From contig NC_060023.1 in NCBI RefSeq assembly GCF_021134715.1, forward strand, positions 5,270,001-5,334,000: a stretch of 64,000 nucleotides of DNA, in the 5' to 3' direction. The notes under the pieces were generated by a model, which was not told the origin of the DNA, did no database searches, and worked only from the letters and a program-made list of their open reading frames with translations. Of this stretch, positions 37,062-50,600 are shown one piece after another; positions within the stretch are counted from its first letter, which is position 1; each line of letters begins with the position of its first letter. The DNA comes from Daphnia pulex (Eukaryota > Arthropoda > Branchiopoda > Diplostraca > Daphniidae). A program made the translations under genes and the position numbers.

Positions 37062-40000
37062 GTTCCGCAAAGTTGGCGATGCAAATGACAAGTCAACTTT
37101 TTAATCAGCACCTTAAAATCAAACAGAACTGTTATTAAAATCATTTTGCGCGTCTCTTATTTGGAAAATTGTCAATACCGAGAAACGCCCCAAAAAATCA
37201 ATCAAATAGAAATAGGAAGGAAGAAGGAAACGTATTTTCTTTTTTGTTCAATTTCTAAAACTAATGTAAAAGCTTGAGCAACTTTTTCTCTCAGTCGAAC
37301 AGATAACCTTCAGCTTGATCGTCTTACTCTGATACCCCTCGTCGAACTTGGTACCCTCGGTGAACCATTTCGAAGAATTTCCTCTTGTTTTTCCTGTTTT
37401 TAATTTTGTAATGAGATCCGATGGAAAGTTTATGTTGATACGATACCCAAACAAAATTGGAGTATACACTGTACAGTTTATCCTTCTCGTTGCGTAAGCC
37501 AGATGTCGACAAACTGTTTATTGGGTTGTATGTAGACTGAATCTATCCTCGTTTAACCTTTCGAAAACGAATCGAGTTGTGAAGAAAAGCTTGGCGTAAT
37601 TCACTCGTCGAGTACTGAAATAAAAGATGCTCTTTCCTCCTCTTATGGCTCTCGAAAAATGTACGAATTCTTTTTAAACAAAATGACGATGAATCGAGTC
37701 TAACATATAACGAAGAAAATCGCGCACACGTTTAAAAGCCGCAGTTATTCATGCGAAAGATTCACCCCTTTATGTTTCTACGTTTAACACCTTCTTGCTT
37801 TGACATTCCTCAACATATCACGTTGTCTCCCCCACGTGCCGACTCGTACAATAACATTGAAGTAGCGACACTGTCACGATAAAATGAAATGACATCAAGT
37901 GCGATGATTATCGCTCCACCCGCATTTCTTTAAATTATTATTTTGATGATCGGACAACATCTGTCGCCAAAATTCATTGTATACTGTATGTACCTACTGG
38001 ACAGATATGGCCACTATTATTTTGACAGAGTGATGGCACAATCCTATTGTTGGAAACGGCTGGAACTCTGCGATAGTGGTCTTAGGTCTCACGTTCTATT
38101 TATTTAGACGGATGGATCTGAATCGATTCAGGTTCAACTAGCACCAAGGATTTCCTCGGTGCTAGTTGTGTACATTTGCAATGTTACGGCGTGAATCTCG
38201 GGGCAGATGGGCTCGTTTGCAGTTGAATAACCGAGAAGTTGGTTTCTGCGCCCGCACACAAAGTTTCTGATTGTCAGATGAATTACTTGGTAGCGAAATG
38301 ACGGAAGACTTTAGCATTAGCCTTCCACTTACGGCGAATTTTGAAAGCTACCCAAACAGAAATACATTTTCGGCGAAAAGCACGAACGTAGCCTTAAAAT
38401 AGGGCATTCTTTTCGTGTCAAGCGTTATATCCAATTTGGTTGGCAAAATAGAACTTGCCGAAAAATCTCGTCAAATTCTGCACTAACATCGACACAAGAA
38501 TTTAAATTTCAAACGAAATTTACCCGTTCTATTGAAACGGGGTAATTTGGGCTCTAAAGGTCGATTGGATAACTAATAGGCTATAGATCAGCACAGACAT
38601 CCAACGACGCTATAAGAACAAATTATCACGAGAAGTGAATGAATCCCACTTAAAAGTCATAGTTGCTTGCTGGTAAAGCATTTAGAATTTGTCAATGTTT
38701 GAAATCGATACTTTGGAACTAATACTACATTAGGATGCAGTCTTGTAAACAATGCACATCTTTGCAGTCTACACGTCAGCCCAATTCCAAGAAATTTCAT
38801 TATTCCATCTTTTCTAAATATATTTGAATAATCAGATCGGCATGAATAAAAGGGAAAATAAATGACTAAGAGTAGAAAAGTGCTTGGAACATCCTGACTT
38901 GAAATGGATATTCCGCCACTTCCTTCTGAATACATGGGGAATGCGATCGCATGACAATATCCGCAGGGTTTATCCCACCGGGAAATACGAGTCGTCCACC
39001 CTCTTCTCATCTGCTAAATAAAATGCCTCTCATTTATTAGAGCAATCTCCAATAGAGCGCCAGACAGACAGTAATGAGAGCCCCAAATGACATGGCATGA
39101 CGGAAATATTGTTTTCGAATGAGAGAGTCCGGTCGATAACCTCTCACGTTTCATGTGTGCCTTTGCTAAATCCCAGAGCAGCCTATACAGACTTGTGCAC
39201 ACACACACGCATTGACTCTGTTGGTTGGCATATCAACCGTTTTTCGCTCATCCCAGCGTCGTAAAGTGGATCCACTCTCCTGATCATCTTTCTCATTTTT
39301 GTCTCCACCATCCTAGTGTCTACGCTATAGACCATAGCTATAGCTATAGACAGTGCCACACAAGAAGTAGAGTAATCACATGAGAAGATCAATCATTCCA
39401 AGCATCGCTTAGTGCCAAAGAGCTCAGGAGAGATTTGTTTGATGATTGGCAATGTCATGACAGCGATACATTACGGTAACTGCGTTTGCCTACAATAATG
39501 TTCTCCGAAACCGTGGATTATATGGCGAGTTTTTACCGTCAAGAGTATTAACACACCACTGACAGCAATGAAGCAACGGGCCGACAAGAGAAGAAGGAGG
39601 GGAAAAAAAACCAGAGTCGGTGGCCATGGTCACCAAGGCCGAACGCTAGAAACACAATCATGGGAAATAGACACATAATTTCCCATAGGATCGTGGACTC
39701 GTCGGGAGCGGGAAAAAAAGAAAATCTGATTTTATTTAAGGCTTTTCTTTTTTTACAACATTGCTAGAAATTGAAGCTATCAATTTGCTCTACCTTAGTT
39801 GTACTATTCTCTATTTAAAAAACCTATCGCAATAATATTCGAGCGAAAATAATTCATGCATACACAGGTTGTATGCATCTTGATTCGTGGTAGAGTCTTC
39901 GGCAGAGTACCAAAATGAGCAGAATCTCATAAAGAAAACCCTGGAAGTGCGCAATTTTTCTACAGCCTTATTCGTCTATTTTCGCAGTTAACTTTCTCCC

Positions 40001-43000
40001 ATAAACAAATCTTCATTGCCCTTTCTATTCCACGATAAAAACATCAGCTCAAATATCGACAATGAATGAATGCAAAGGAAGCAAACTTGTGCGATAAAAA
40101 TATCCAAACGAAAAGCAATAACAGTTTCTAGCTAGCTCCCGAACTTTGGCAATGTTGGAAAAAGTCGAAACATGTAGTACGGGCCTGCTTGCCTACCGTC
40201 CATTTGATTCAGCCAAAACTCTTATAAACTAAGACGCTTCCTGATGGTCAAAACCAAGGAAACGAGGCAGTGGTCACGTTTTCAAGCGTGAAAGTTGATC
40301 ATTGCCGTACGTGCTAAAACAAGTCGACACGTACTCGGATTCCAATTCATTCATGACTCATCGTCTTGTTTAGCCCTCCCACAAACAGCCGCATTCCAAA
40401 CGCTCATCTCCCGAAAATAACACATTTTGACAAAATTTCCTCAACGCGGAGAAAATGCGATTTTGATGTTTTTTTCCCCCTTTTTTCCTGATAAAAAGTT
40501 ACGGGATATCTAATCAAAAGAGAAAATGAATAAAGGGATCGCTATATATCGTTTCATTTCCCGCCTCTCCTGTCTTCTTCAATTTCATTTTCCCTTTTTG
40601 TTTCGTCGACGCCACTCTCTCTCTCTCTCGAGTCCTGCAGAACGCGGAAGAAAGACGAAACAAAAAAAAGGAATAAATAAAAAATATCCCGAAGATGCAT
40701 TACGAATTAATGCTCGACTGCTTTTGGCAGGAGCACGTCACGGCTTTTAGTTGTCAGGGAGGACCGGAAAGAAAAACTCGAATCCATCATCTAAGATGTC
40801 TCCCGTTTGCAAAGTAATTAAGAATAAGACAACGGTATAAATACGAGATGGATTAGTTGGACGATACATAAAAGATTCTTGAAAAAGAAAGTCGCGAGAT
40901 CTTTCGAGAAAATGGGGAAAGACCTTGGTAAAACAAAGCAAATGAAAAAAACCAAAGGGACTCTGTCAAGGTTCTGAATGGGAAAGTGGCGCGTGCTGTT
41001 ACGTAAAATGCACACCTGGCAGTTATCCAACTAGTTGTTATTTGTTGGCCGAGACCAACAAACTTTGGAAAAGTTAAAAATATCATCATCTCCCCCCCGT
41101 TCTCTTGAATTGATACACGGCGAGTGCAATCGTGCACTGAGCACACGAGAAACTTTCAAGTGTCAAAATCGAAATTTAAATAAACATATGGACTGCAATG
41201 TGCAAAATAGGCTCTAGTCGATCGTTTGCTGGGCCATTGGACTCTCGTGCTGTGTCCTAAAAAAACGTGGCGGATCGAGCTCTGCCGGCCGTTTGCTCTG
41301 GTTGTGTGTGTACATAGTCTATGCACGGTGGACCACTTTGACTGAACTTATATAACTGCTATGTTATGAAAAAGTAGACTGCTGGATTGCACTGTGTAAT
41401 AACAAGACACTTCCAGGATCGGTTCGTTATTGCCAAGGAAATGAGGGCGACTGCCGTCGAAAACACTTCACCTTTAAGCCGGAATTGAAGCGCGAGTGAC
41501 TTGAGAGAAGGCGGATAAGATCGCCCTCAGCCACTGCTTTTGGGAGATTTTTTCCAGCCCTTTCTTTTCTTGCGAGCCAATCGTTAGAAATACTGACAAG
41601 ATGGCGGAGATGACTATCCTTCAAAGTCACGGTTCAATGATCATCATCTGCCCCTCGGAAAGAAAATAACAAACCCCCCTCTTCTTGGCTGCGCAATCTA
41701 GATCGAGGTGTCCATTAGTGTGACCCGTCGATGTGAAAAAGAAATAAACATTCGTCTTTGGACTCGTCCAAATGCCCTGCAGCTATTTTTCATTAATCCA
41801 CAAACAGGCCGCTTCTGCGCAGGTGGAAAAATCAAAAGGAAGATGGGGAGTGTTTTGTTTTTGAATACCTGAGCGATTTGTTTGTCCCGTTTGTGTGACA
41901 CCAAAAACTGGCAACTTGATGTAGAAGATTGAAAGTTGTCACAGGGTCCAACGTTTTCTCTATTGACCGGTACGGAAGATTTCAGCGGCTGCTAAATAAA
42001 GTACTGAGAAAGAGCTTCTGGCCGAACTGACTAACTACAGTTAAAAAACTTGACTGGGGCGCCCGTTTGGACGAACGCAGACGTCTGTTGGCGCAGGTCT
42101 GAGCCGAGTCACTACCCAACGTTTGAGAAGAAAGAAGAACGTCATTTCAATATTTCCGTGCAGCACAGACGACGACAAAAAAGGGGCGTTGACCAACGGG
42201 ATGGCTGCAGCGTAGCCTAGATAAAAGCGGCTTCTTTTTGACCCACGCCGACGTCTACTATAAACACACACCAAGACCAAGTCGACCGTTATCGATTCAC
42301 CACCGCAAGCGGGAGGGACCGACTGTTTCAGCCGCCGGCGAGCTCGCCAACATGAAAGAATAACGGCCGCCGTTGATTGGGCTTGACTAAACAGTCGAAA
42401 TGACCAACTATTCCAATAGTTCGATCTATCCAAGGAGTTTTGGTTATATGCGTAGCAGCTAAATAATTTCGTGTGTAGATTTTTATTTTTTAATTTTTAC
42501 ATCAATTGCGCCTTGGACGTATAAGCAGGTAGGCGCTGTATCCTCTCCAGATAAACCCAATTTTCCCGTTTCTTTTGAAGGACACACCTTTTCTTTTTCA
42601 AATGCCAAAAGACAAAACAACATTTTTTAAAAAAAAGGGGGCGTGTGTAGATTCTTTTTCCAGATTTTGTCAGCCCTTTCTCCTATCGGTCTCGTGCACT
42701 TTACGCCAATGGCACGGAAATTCCATTTTACGACAATTTTAAAAAGGAAAAAGAGAAAAAAATTCCTTGTGGATTTCTACGGTTTTTGGGAACGCAGCTC
42801 AATACAAAGCACAGAGCTACTTTGCAGTTGTAGCGAAGAAACCTTTTGAATGGGGGGAAAAGAAGAAGAAGGGGTCTCTCCGGTCTATTACGGTACGGGT
42901 GGGGGGTGGACTACATTTACTTGACAGTCGGACATGTTCATCGACACTCGGGCCGTCTCGCGCTGATTTATATGACAGAAAATCTCAATTCTACCAAGCA

Positions 43001-46000
43001 AGACGCGAGTAAAATTTGTCGTCAGTCTCCACCCGCTGACGACCTATACCCGTGCCCATCTTCTTCTTCGCCGCACTCTCGCAAAAGGCATCCATTTGCA
43101 TGTGGTATGTGGAAAACATTTGATTTTCTTTTCCACCGGGCGGCGACGGCGTTAATGGGATCCATTGTGCTATTTGGAGTAGTTATATCATCTCTCCCGG
43201 ATGATATCCACTTCTTTCGTCTCCACGAGGACACTTTACAGATGATAACAAAACGCTCATCATCTTGCGTGGTTTAGCACCCATGCGACTGTCTGTCTGT
43301 GTGTGTCTATTTTTCAGCTTTTGTTGTTTCCTTCACCAGCAGCACCGAGCAGCAGCACAGAGGAGCTTTGGTGCTTTCACGATATATCAGCTCAAATGAG
43401 GTAACAAGCAAAAGTATTGATCTTCCCGCCTGCCTTTCTCCCCCCCCTCTCCACCGCCCGTCTTGTGTTGTCAAGATTTTTATCAAAATAATCTACTACA
43501 TTTTGCCAGCGCTATTACTCTTGATTTACTCGCTTCATCCTGCATTCGCCTTGCCTGTCGTCACTTGGAATAAGAAAATAGAGAGAGAAAGATATTTCTC
43601 AACGTCGCCTAGATACATAATGTAGGTGTTATGTGTAATACCACCTACCTACCTACTAGTAGTACTAGTACTAGTACTAGTACAAGTTTGGCGATTTCCC
43701 TTCGGTGGACCTCCAATGACTTTGCCGCAGTAGATCAAACGAAACCTCCGTCCACCAAGTCAATCGAATTCGTCGCTACGTGAATTCGCTCAGCTGTTTC
43801 CTGCTGTGTGTACTGAAATTCAATTGGCAAATGCCTACCGAGCTACCGAGGTGAATACCTCTGCTGCGTTATTACCAATTTACCCTAGTGTCTTTGAGAG
43901 CTGGTGGCCATTGGAATTGAAGTTTATTTGGGAGTTTTATTATTATGCGGCGACAAGCCAAAAAGAAAAAGAAAAGGAAAAGATAAACCCGACATGCATA
44001 GATGACACATTACACGTCATCTTTGGCCGGCCATTTCATATGGCACGTCAAAATGCGGGAGAAGCCGAGACAAGTATATTCCGGATGGATGATGGTTTTG
44101 TTTTGACCAGGCCGCCTATATATACGGTATATATATACGACATCCTGGACCGTGACTCCTTGCCGGACGGAATGGCAAGAGTGTCATGGACCGCTCGCTT
44201 GTTCCCTTCTTCTTCTTCTTTTTCCTCTCCATCTCTTTCTCCGAACGTTATTCATTTCTTTTTCTTATATTCGGCGCTATTCCTTTATTTCCCACGTTCT
44301 CAACATTGATCCAGCCCTCCGACGATAAGAAGGATGAAAGCGAGAGCCCAGCAGCAGCCAGCTAATGAATAATTCAAAACGGTGTGTTGATCTGCTCTTT
44401 CTAAGCGAATTCGTACCCCCGATGTTCGATCCCGAGTGCCAACACCTAATAGTCAAGCCGTGAAAACCGATCCACCGGGAGGCCTATGGGCACATTGGCT
44501 GAATCTCTCACGCCTTCTATTGCTCCTCTCTCTCTCTGTGTGAATGTATGTGTGTGGACGTGTTTCAAACCTTGGCCGCGTGCGGATGTGGAAGCGACAG
44601 AGCAAAACAGTTGGCAATGCACTAAAATCAATACATCTCTTTCCCGCATCTACCCAATCAGTACACGGCCTTTTTTCCCGCGCACGCGCCCCTAAACACC
44701 CAGCACATTCTTCATAATTAACGGCGATCTTTTTACGCTCTAGCCTTTTTGAAATGAGGTGATTTTATTACCAACAACTCCTTTATTCTTTCAGGGTAAA
44801 AACGGTTGGCGCCTTGATTTAACTAATGCCCATCTAATGGAAAATGAATTGCTTTTTACAGTAGGATTACTATAGAGCAGCAAAGCTCTATTGCTTGGAA
44901 GTTTTCCCTTTCGCTATACTACCGTATATAAAGTATATATATGTATACTATATACTATATATGTTGCCCAATTCTGTCATATAGCGTCAAGTCATTTCAC
45001 GCCTTCACTCGTCGCGATTGACCGATTTTTCCTGGCCGGCTACACCGTAAGACATAGTTCCTCAAGCGGATATATCGGGATATATATACTACCCAGTATA
45101 TTGCATTATTATAAGAAAGCCGATCACATTAAACCTCGATTGATATATACACTCGGAATTCTAGTTCTATTCGTGTTCCGCGCCAATGCTATCAAATGTT
45201 AAATTACCTCCGGGGTTAAAACTCTACAATGAGTGATGAACAAAATTATTCATGTACTAGCCTATTAATTATTCTGGTGCAAAAAACCCTTACACCTTAT
45301 TTCCCTCCAAAAATAAACACGGTTCCGGAAATTAAAAGAAAAATGATTCAGCAGCTCTATCTCGATGAAAACTTGATATTCATAAAGTCATTACCGGCAT
45401 TTTGCCTCCTCCTTTCGCGTGAGGCGAGGGATATAATTATGCGAAGCTTAAAAGGATTGAGTAGTTGAGTACGGCACGGTTACCAACCAATAAGGAAAGA
45501 GGCATAACAAATCCTACACAGCATTCTCTGAAAGAAAGAATGCATTTAAAGTTGATTCTATGCAATTTTAAATTAAAGAAAACTTTTTTTCGCTTGTCAG
45601 CTTCGACTTGACGCACGCGATGGCGACAGCAGCGCATAACCATAAAACTAAAGTTTGTAAAGGTGTAGGTTGTTTAGCCGACATATATTACTTGCGAGGC
45701 CTGTGCGTTACGCCATATTGCCTATGCAGCTTATCGGATCTCTGTAATCCAAAAAGCTTAAAAAAAAGCTAAATCTTGTTTACCATTTCAAATTTTTTTA
45801 AACCCAAATAATTCCAAAAATCGATTATAATATTCTTTGGATGTTACTTCACTCGCCGCTAGAGGCGCTGAAACGTTGTAAACAAACCGCATGAAAACGG
45901 TAATCCAGCGTTTGAAAATGGAAAATGCCCAAGCTTGATCATCACAACCACGTAAAATCAAATACATTTCACTATTACGTTTAATAATAGTCTAACAATT

Positions 46001-46068
46001 AAAATATCAATTTGTTAGGATTTCATTTTGAGACAATTGGAAGAATTCCATTTTGAGATTGCTGCAGA
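37062..46068. other. Long intergenic region between divergent genes
   Basis: About 9 kb lie between the candidate start of the transporter (-) and the RNF26-like gene (+). Frames are short and low in complexity. It contains a 38135-38168 hairpin, an (ACTAGT)n microsatellite near 43659-43682, (TA)-rich patches near 44115-44142 and 44922-44962, and many A- and T-runs. Non-coding first exons and enhancers are plausible, but none can be named from sequence. Confidence 0.5.
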
Positions 46069-47055
46069 ATGTCAAATTTTTTAACTAGTATCACACACGA
46101 GATTGCAAGCTACATAGAATGCACGGGAACAGTAACGCGAAATATTTTCCAATTCATTGCGTGGGTTGGAAAATTGTTGCTGCAATCCATAACTTTCATC
46201 ATCGACAACCTTCTCTATTGTATGCTCAATTTTGCTGATGGCCTTACAGCAGCGAAAAATGACTTTGTCTTATTTCTTTGGGATGTAAATGATGTGTATG
46301 AAGCCTTGCTCAAGTTTGTAAGCGATACTGGAGATTTCGTTATCCATGTATTTTTAAGTTGCTTGAATTCCTTTCAGAGATGTATGACTCAGATCCACCT
46401 CTTGATTTATGCTGTGTTTGATAGTGTGTTTAACTTCCTGATCAATGCCCTCCTCAATGCTAAAGCCTTATTGATACTTATTGGCGATGGCACACTGTTC
46501 TTAGTACAGCTAGGACCTGTTCTTTTGTTCTCTGTCTTTTGTGGAATTTCTTCAGCCATCACTTGGACTTTTCAACTAGTGTGGCACTATACGTGTCAGA
46601 TAGCAAATGGCATTCTTACCTGTTTTAAAAGTGTACACTATGAGCTGATTGATATTCCACCCTCATCTATGTTTGGAGTGTTGCTTGCCTTGCTCATTTC
46701 TTTGGTTTTCTTTTACTTTTTGAAGTCCATTGTGTTTTATTGGCGAAAGATGACAACTTTAATATCGGAAAAATCTTGGTTGCATATGCCGAAGTTTAGA
46801 AGACCAAATATGTTGCAACGAAGTGGAAAAGTAGAACAGGACAACTCCTCCAATATTCACCTACTCCGCCAATTGGAACAGGAACGAGAAGACAAATTGT
46901 GTATTGTTTGTCATGATCATTTGAAGTGTGTCATTCTACTCCCGTGTCGTCACTTTTGCTTATGCCAGACCTGCGTGTCAATCATACGAGAAACAGATTC
47001 GAGCTGCCCACTGTGCCGTCGTTATGTAGTCGATAGTATGAAAGTATACACCTGA
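46069..47055 (+). CDS. RNF26-like multi-pass membrane RING E3 ubiquitin ligase
   Basis: A single uninterrupted 328-residue frame starts at ATG 46069. The N-terminal 230 residues are mostly hydrophobic with about five or six predicted membrane segments, including LLLQSITFIIDNLLYCML, ALLILIGDGTLFLVQL and SMFGVLLALLISLVFFYFL. The C-terminus is a C3HC4 RING: Cys278, Cys281, Cys293, His295, Cys299, Cys302, Cys313, Cys316, ending RRYVVDSMKVYT. Polytopic N-terminus plus terminal RING is the RNF26 plan. RNF26 is an ER-membrane ligase that positions endosomes and modulates STING in vertebrates. Whether the arthropod protein does the same is unknown. The lack of introns is unlike its neighbours. Confidence 0.85.
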   Translation: MSNFLTSITHEIASYIECTGTVTRNIFQFIAWVGKLLLQSITFIIDNLLYCMLNFADGLTAAKNDFVLFLWDVNDVYEALLKFVSDTGDFVIHVFLSCLNSFQRCMTQIHLLIYAVFDSVFNFLINALLNAKALLILIGDGTLFLVQLGPVLLFSVFCGISSAITWTFQLVWHYTCQIANGILTCFKSVHYELIDIPPSSMFGVLLALLISLVFFYFLKSIVFYWRKMTTLISEKSWLHMPKFRRPNMLQRSGKVEQDNSSNIHLLRQLEQEREDKLCIVCHDHLKCVILLPCRHFCLCQTCVSIIRETDSSCPLCRRYVVDSMKVYT

Positions 47056-47659
47056 TTTATCTTGTAAAAGAAGAGAAGAACATGTTTTTTTTTCAGATGC
47101 TGGTCTGTCACTACTCACTATCTTTTGGCGCTAAGCAATTTCTATGAAATAAATTACTAAAACTAACGACGTTTACTAGAAATTATTTACGTTTACCGTT
47201 TGAGACCCCCGCACAGTATTTCTTTTCTTTTTTAAGCTCTGTTTATTAAGAGTAATAAATCACTTTTGAACGACTAAAGAGACTTAAAGAAAACTGCCAT
47301 AGAAAAATGGTTTTGTGTTATGTTTAATCTTGACGATATACAAGATAATTGTAAATTAAATTTTAACTAATAATAAACTTCTCACTCAAAATAATTCTAC
47401 GTTCTAAACTTCTAATTTATTGAAGACAACAATCGTACAGCTGGAGGATTACCGTCATGTATGCTGGACTGGGGCGAAGAAGTTGAATACACATACAGTA
47501 CATAAAATCAACGGCTGAATTATAGGTGAATAAAACTACAAACAGTTTTGAAGGACGTGAACGAGGTAAGCTAACTAATAGTTAAAACGGTTACGAAATG
47601 TATTATAATGCAAAAAAATAAAAATCAGTGCGAAATTAGTCAATCTTTTTGTCCAGCTA
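47056..47659. other. 3' UTR region between convergent genes
   Basis: This AT-rich stretch has AATAAA-like words near 47149 and 47372. It separates the stop of the RING gene (+) from the stop of the thioester protein (-). No coding frame is seen. Confidence 0.45.
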
Positions 47660-50600
47660 TCAAGGTAACGTTTGGTCGCATTTGTTGCGCATTGATTTAA
47701 TATTGATTTGCTTGGGGTTGGAGTCGATAATCAAAAGTTCTGGTCCAACAACCAATTTAGCAGGAGGAGAAGGAAGCGGTGACGAGGGGAGACCAAGGAC
47801 CAATACAGTTCGATTGCTGGTACCTAAATAAATATTTAAATAGTTTCACTCGATTATTTTATTCAACACACAATTCATTTTAATCAAATACCTTGCTGGA
47901 AAAAGCTGCATTGGCAGTTGGGCTCGAGAAGCATATCGACCGATGAATTCATTTTAACGAATCGAGCGTATTGCAACGAAACATTGTTTACTAGTCGTAG
48001 TCGATGACCGCGCGCTGGTCGAGTTTCAGCCAGGTAAACTGATTTCGATTGGCAATATAACATTTTAAGATCCTTCGGTGTATCTGTTACGCAGCGCGGG
48101 CAACCCCGAATGTGACCTTGAGGAAAATTAAAACATGTAATCAAAAAATTCGGGCAAAATTCAAAAATTTTAAATTCAAAATTGCTAATGACAAAATATC
48201 GTTCGGGAAAAATGTTCCAATTACCTGGGAGCACGAAGGCTGGAATAGGGCCTTCCTCTCTATCAGCAACGCTTAAATCAAAATTATCACTCTCAAAGTT
48301 ATTCCTTCGTACTGTGCGGTTTCTGCCATTCGCCACTGCGTTTGTTTGAGCAGAGCGCGTTACTTGAATAAGTTCTTGCGGTGAACCCGGTGATTTCTTA
48401 CTGGCAACTTCTTGTATGGGTTCAACTATGACGACATCAGATAACAACGCCGATGATGTCGGGGCTGGTTGGAGCATAGGAGAGAGAAGTGTCATGGAAC
48501 TAGCATCCGCCAATGAAGGTGGCTGCTGCGGGTTTTCGTTGGACGAAAAACAGCCTGGCGACAAAAATAAATAATTGTTTATTGAATTTTTTTTCCCGGC
48601 AAAGAGATCAGTCGTATTCCATGAATGTGTTTTATTTTATTTTTATTAAATTTTGAATGAATTGCTCTTACTGCTAGGTAGATTATAAGCGACAGTTTTG
48701 CTGTGCTCAGGTTGATAATAGTCATAGATTTTGACGTTGGCGTCCTTGGCGTCGTTCACCTTAAATACATGTTGAGCGACTACAGAAACGCATACATCAC
48801 TATGAGCAGAAATCTGGTCGAAATAAAGGACCACCGTGTCGCCCTTGATTTCGTGACGTTTCACTCCAGGAAGTGTTTTTTTCTAATAAATTTGTGAACA
48901 AAATTCGGATTTTCAATAAATATTTTTTAACAGAACCAAATATTCCTAGTCTTCTGAAATTTCGTACATTCAGTGATGCCTTGTCAACTTCAAAGCCGGA
49001 AACGAATCCGATTTCGATTAGCGCCATGTTGGATTCTTCATGTTTGGATCCGAGATATCGGCTGCAAACCACTACCTGCTGTTGACATTTGTTTTTTTGG
49101 CCAGCATCGTTTTGCACAGGCACGTTACTGACATTTAAATGAAATGCGGCTCTGAAAAAAGGAAAGAAAACAGAAACAAATTCAATCAAATAAATGAAAC
49201 AATCCCGGCAGTTGTAAAACATACGATGGAGGTGGTGTGCGGACGTTGTAGCGAAGAGTAGCCTACGGTCAAGTCAAATATTGAAGTTGCCAAAAGTCTC
49301 AAACTAAATAATAATGTGATGACGAAAAACCTGGAGGACAGCACAGCCAGTTCCGTCGCCAACAGTGGCAATATGGACCTCGGTTGCCAAAGGAGACGGG
49401 AGATCGATCCGGCGCTGCACTAGACGGTCGTGTTCACGAATTCGAGCATAATTCTCAAACTCTCCCGCTGTGACGAGTATTTCCATATCGACTGTCTGGG
49501 TGCCGATAAGCGAAGCGTATGCTGCAATAGCCTGAAATGTCGAATCGTTCAAGTTTCAGCTTGCAAGTTGATTTGTCGTCACACAAATGTGTCAGCAGCC
49601 AACCTGAAGGGCGACGACAGTGTCCTGAGTCGAAACAAATCCTCCTTCGCTATTGCGCTGCTTGGAGAGCCAGCGAACAATGGAACGGGCCTTCAGTAAA
49701 TCTTGGTTACTGCCAAGTTTGACCAAGCTTAATAACACGTACGACGTCATCTCAACATTCAGAGCCGGTCCACTTTCTGGTTCGGTGGTCAAAAAATATA
49801 GTTTCATTAGCTTACAGTTATGGCAGTAACTACGTACGTATGTACTGTAATTCCACCAATCAGCGGACACAATGAAAACAAAGTTTGAACGCACCGGGTT
49901 TCTGCCACCAAAGTAATGAATGATTGCTTTGGGCGCGAGCCATTAGCCAATCAATGTGCTGTCGTGAAGCGTCAGACTGGCCGGCCAATGCTAGAGCGTA
50001 GGCAGTCAAAGCTCTGGTGTACACATCGTCCATTTCAGTCTCGTCGGGTTCCAGACAGGGTAACGTATTTTTCAATAACTTGTTCACAAGTGACGCCGTT
50101 TTTTTCCGTTCCGCACTTTTGCCCGAATCTTCGGTGTACATTTCCAAAAGTGAAATTAATGTGAACGCTGTCAGCGGCGCTAAATTCTCTTCGTTTTCCG
50201 CCAATCCACCCTGGTGAAATTTCAACATTTTTTAAAAGTCCGTTTCTACTTTAGAATAAGGGGAAAAAAGTAAAGGCACCTTCAAATCTCGATGGAGCAC
50301 AGTGCCAATGACGGGGAAACATCCATTTTCCAGCTGTTTAGATTGAAGCCAGTGGACGGACGTTTGAAGTTCATTGTCGTCGATGTGAATGTAACGGCGT
50401 GAGGCGGCGAATGATTTGACAACAAAAGCCGTCAGCCACAGAGAACCATTCTCGTCCGATTTACCGAACGCCGAATAGGAACCGTCGTCGTGCCGGTACG
50501 TGAGCTCACGTTGATATCCTAATACATGTCACATTAAAAAACAAAAACAAGATTGGATTGCTTTAATAACAGTCAAATGTTTTTTTTTGTTTTTTGTTTT

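Noticed and set aside
41427..41630. 67-codon minus-strand frame with a helix-like sequence
   Set aside because: It is short, without paired splice sites or a recognised family; insufficient support for an exon.
42041..42433. 130-codon minus-strand frame
   Set aside because: Composition is ordinary, no domain is recognised, and there are no convincing splice sites or neighbours; treated as chance.
43640..43690. (ACTAGT)n block as a CRISPR-like or regulatory array
   Set aside because: The units are six bases long without spacers; a plain microsatellite in a eukaryotic genome.
15700..45870. Shared CTAGAGGCGCT word near 15701 and 45860
   Set aside because: Only about eleven bases match and the flanks differ, so no repeat family can be claimed.
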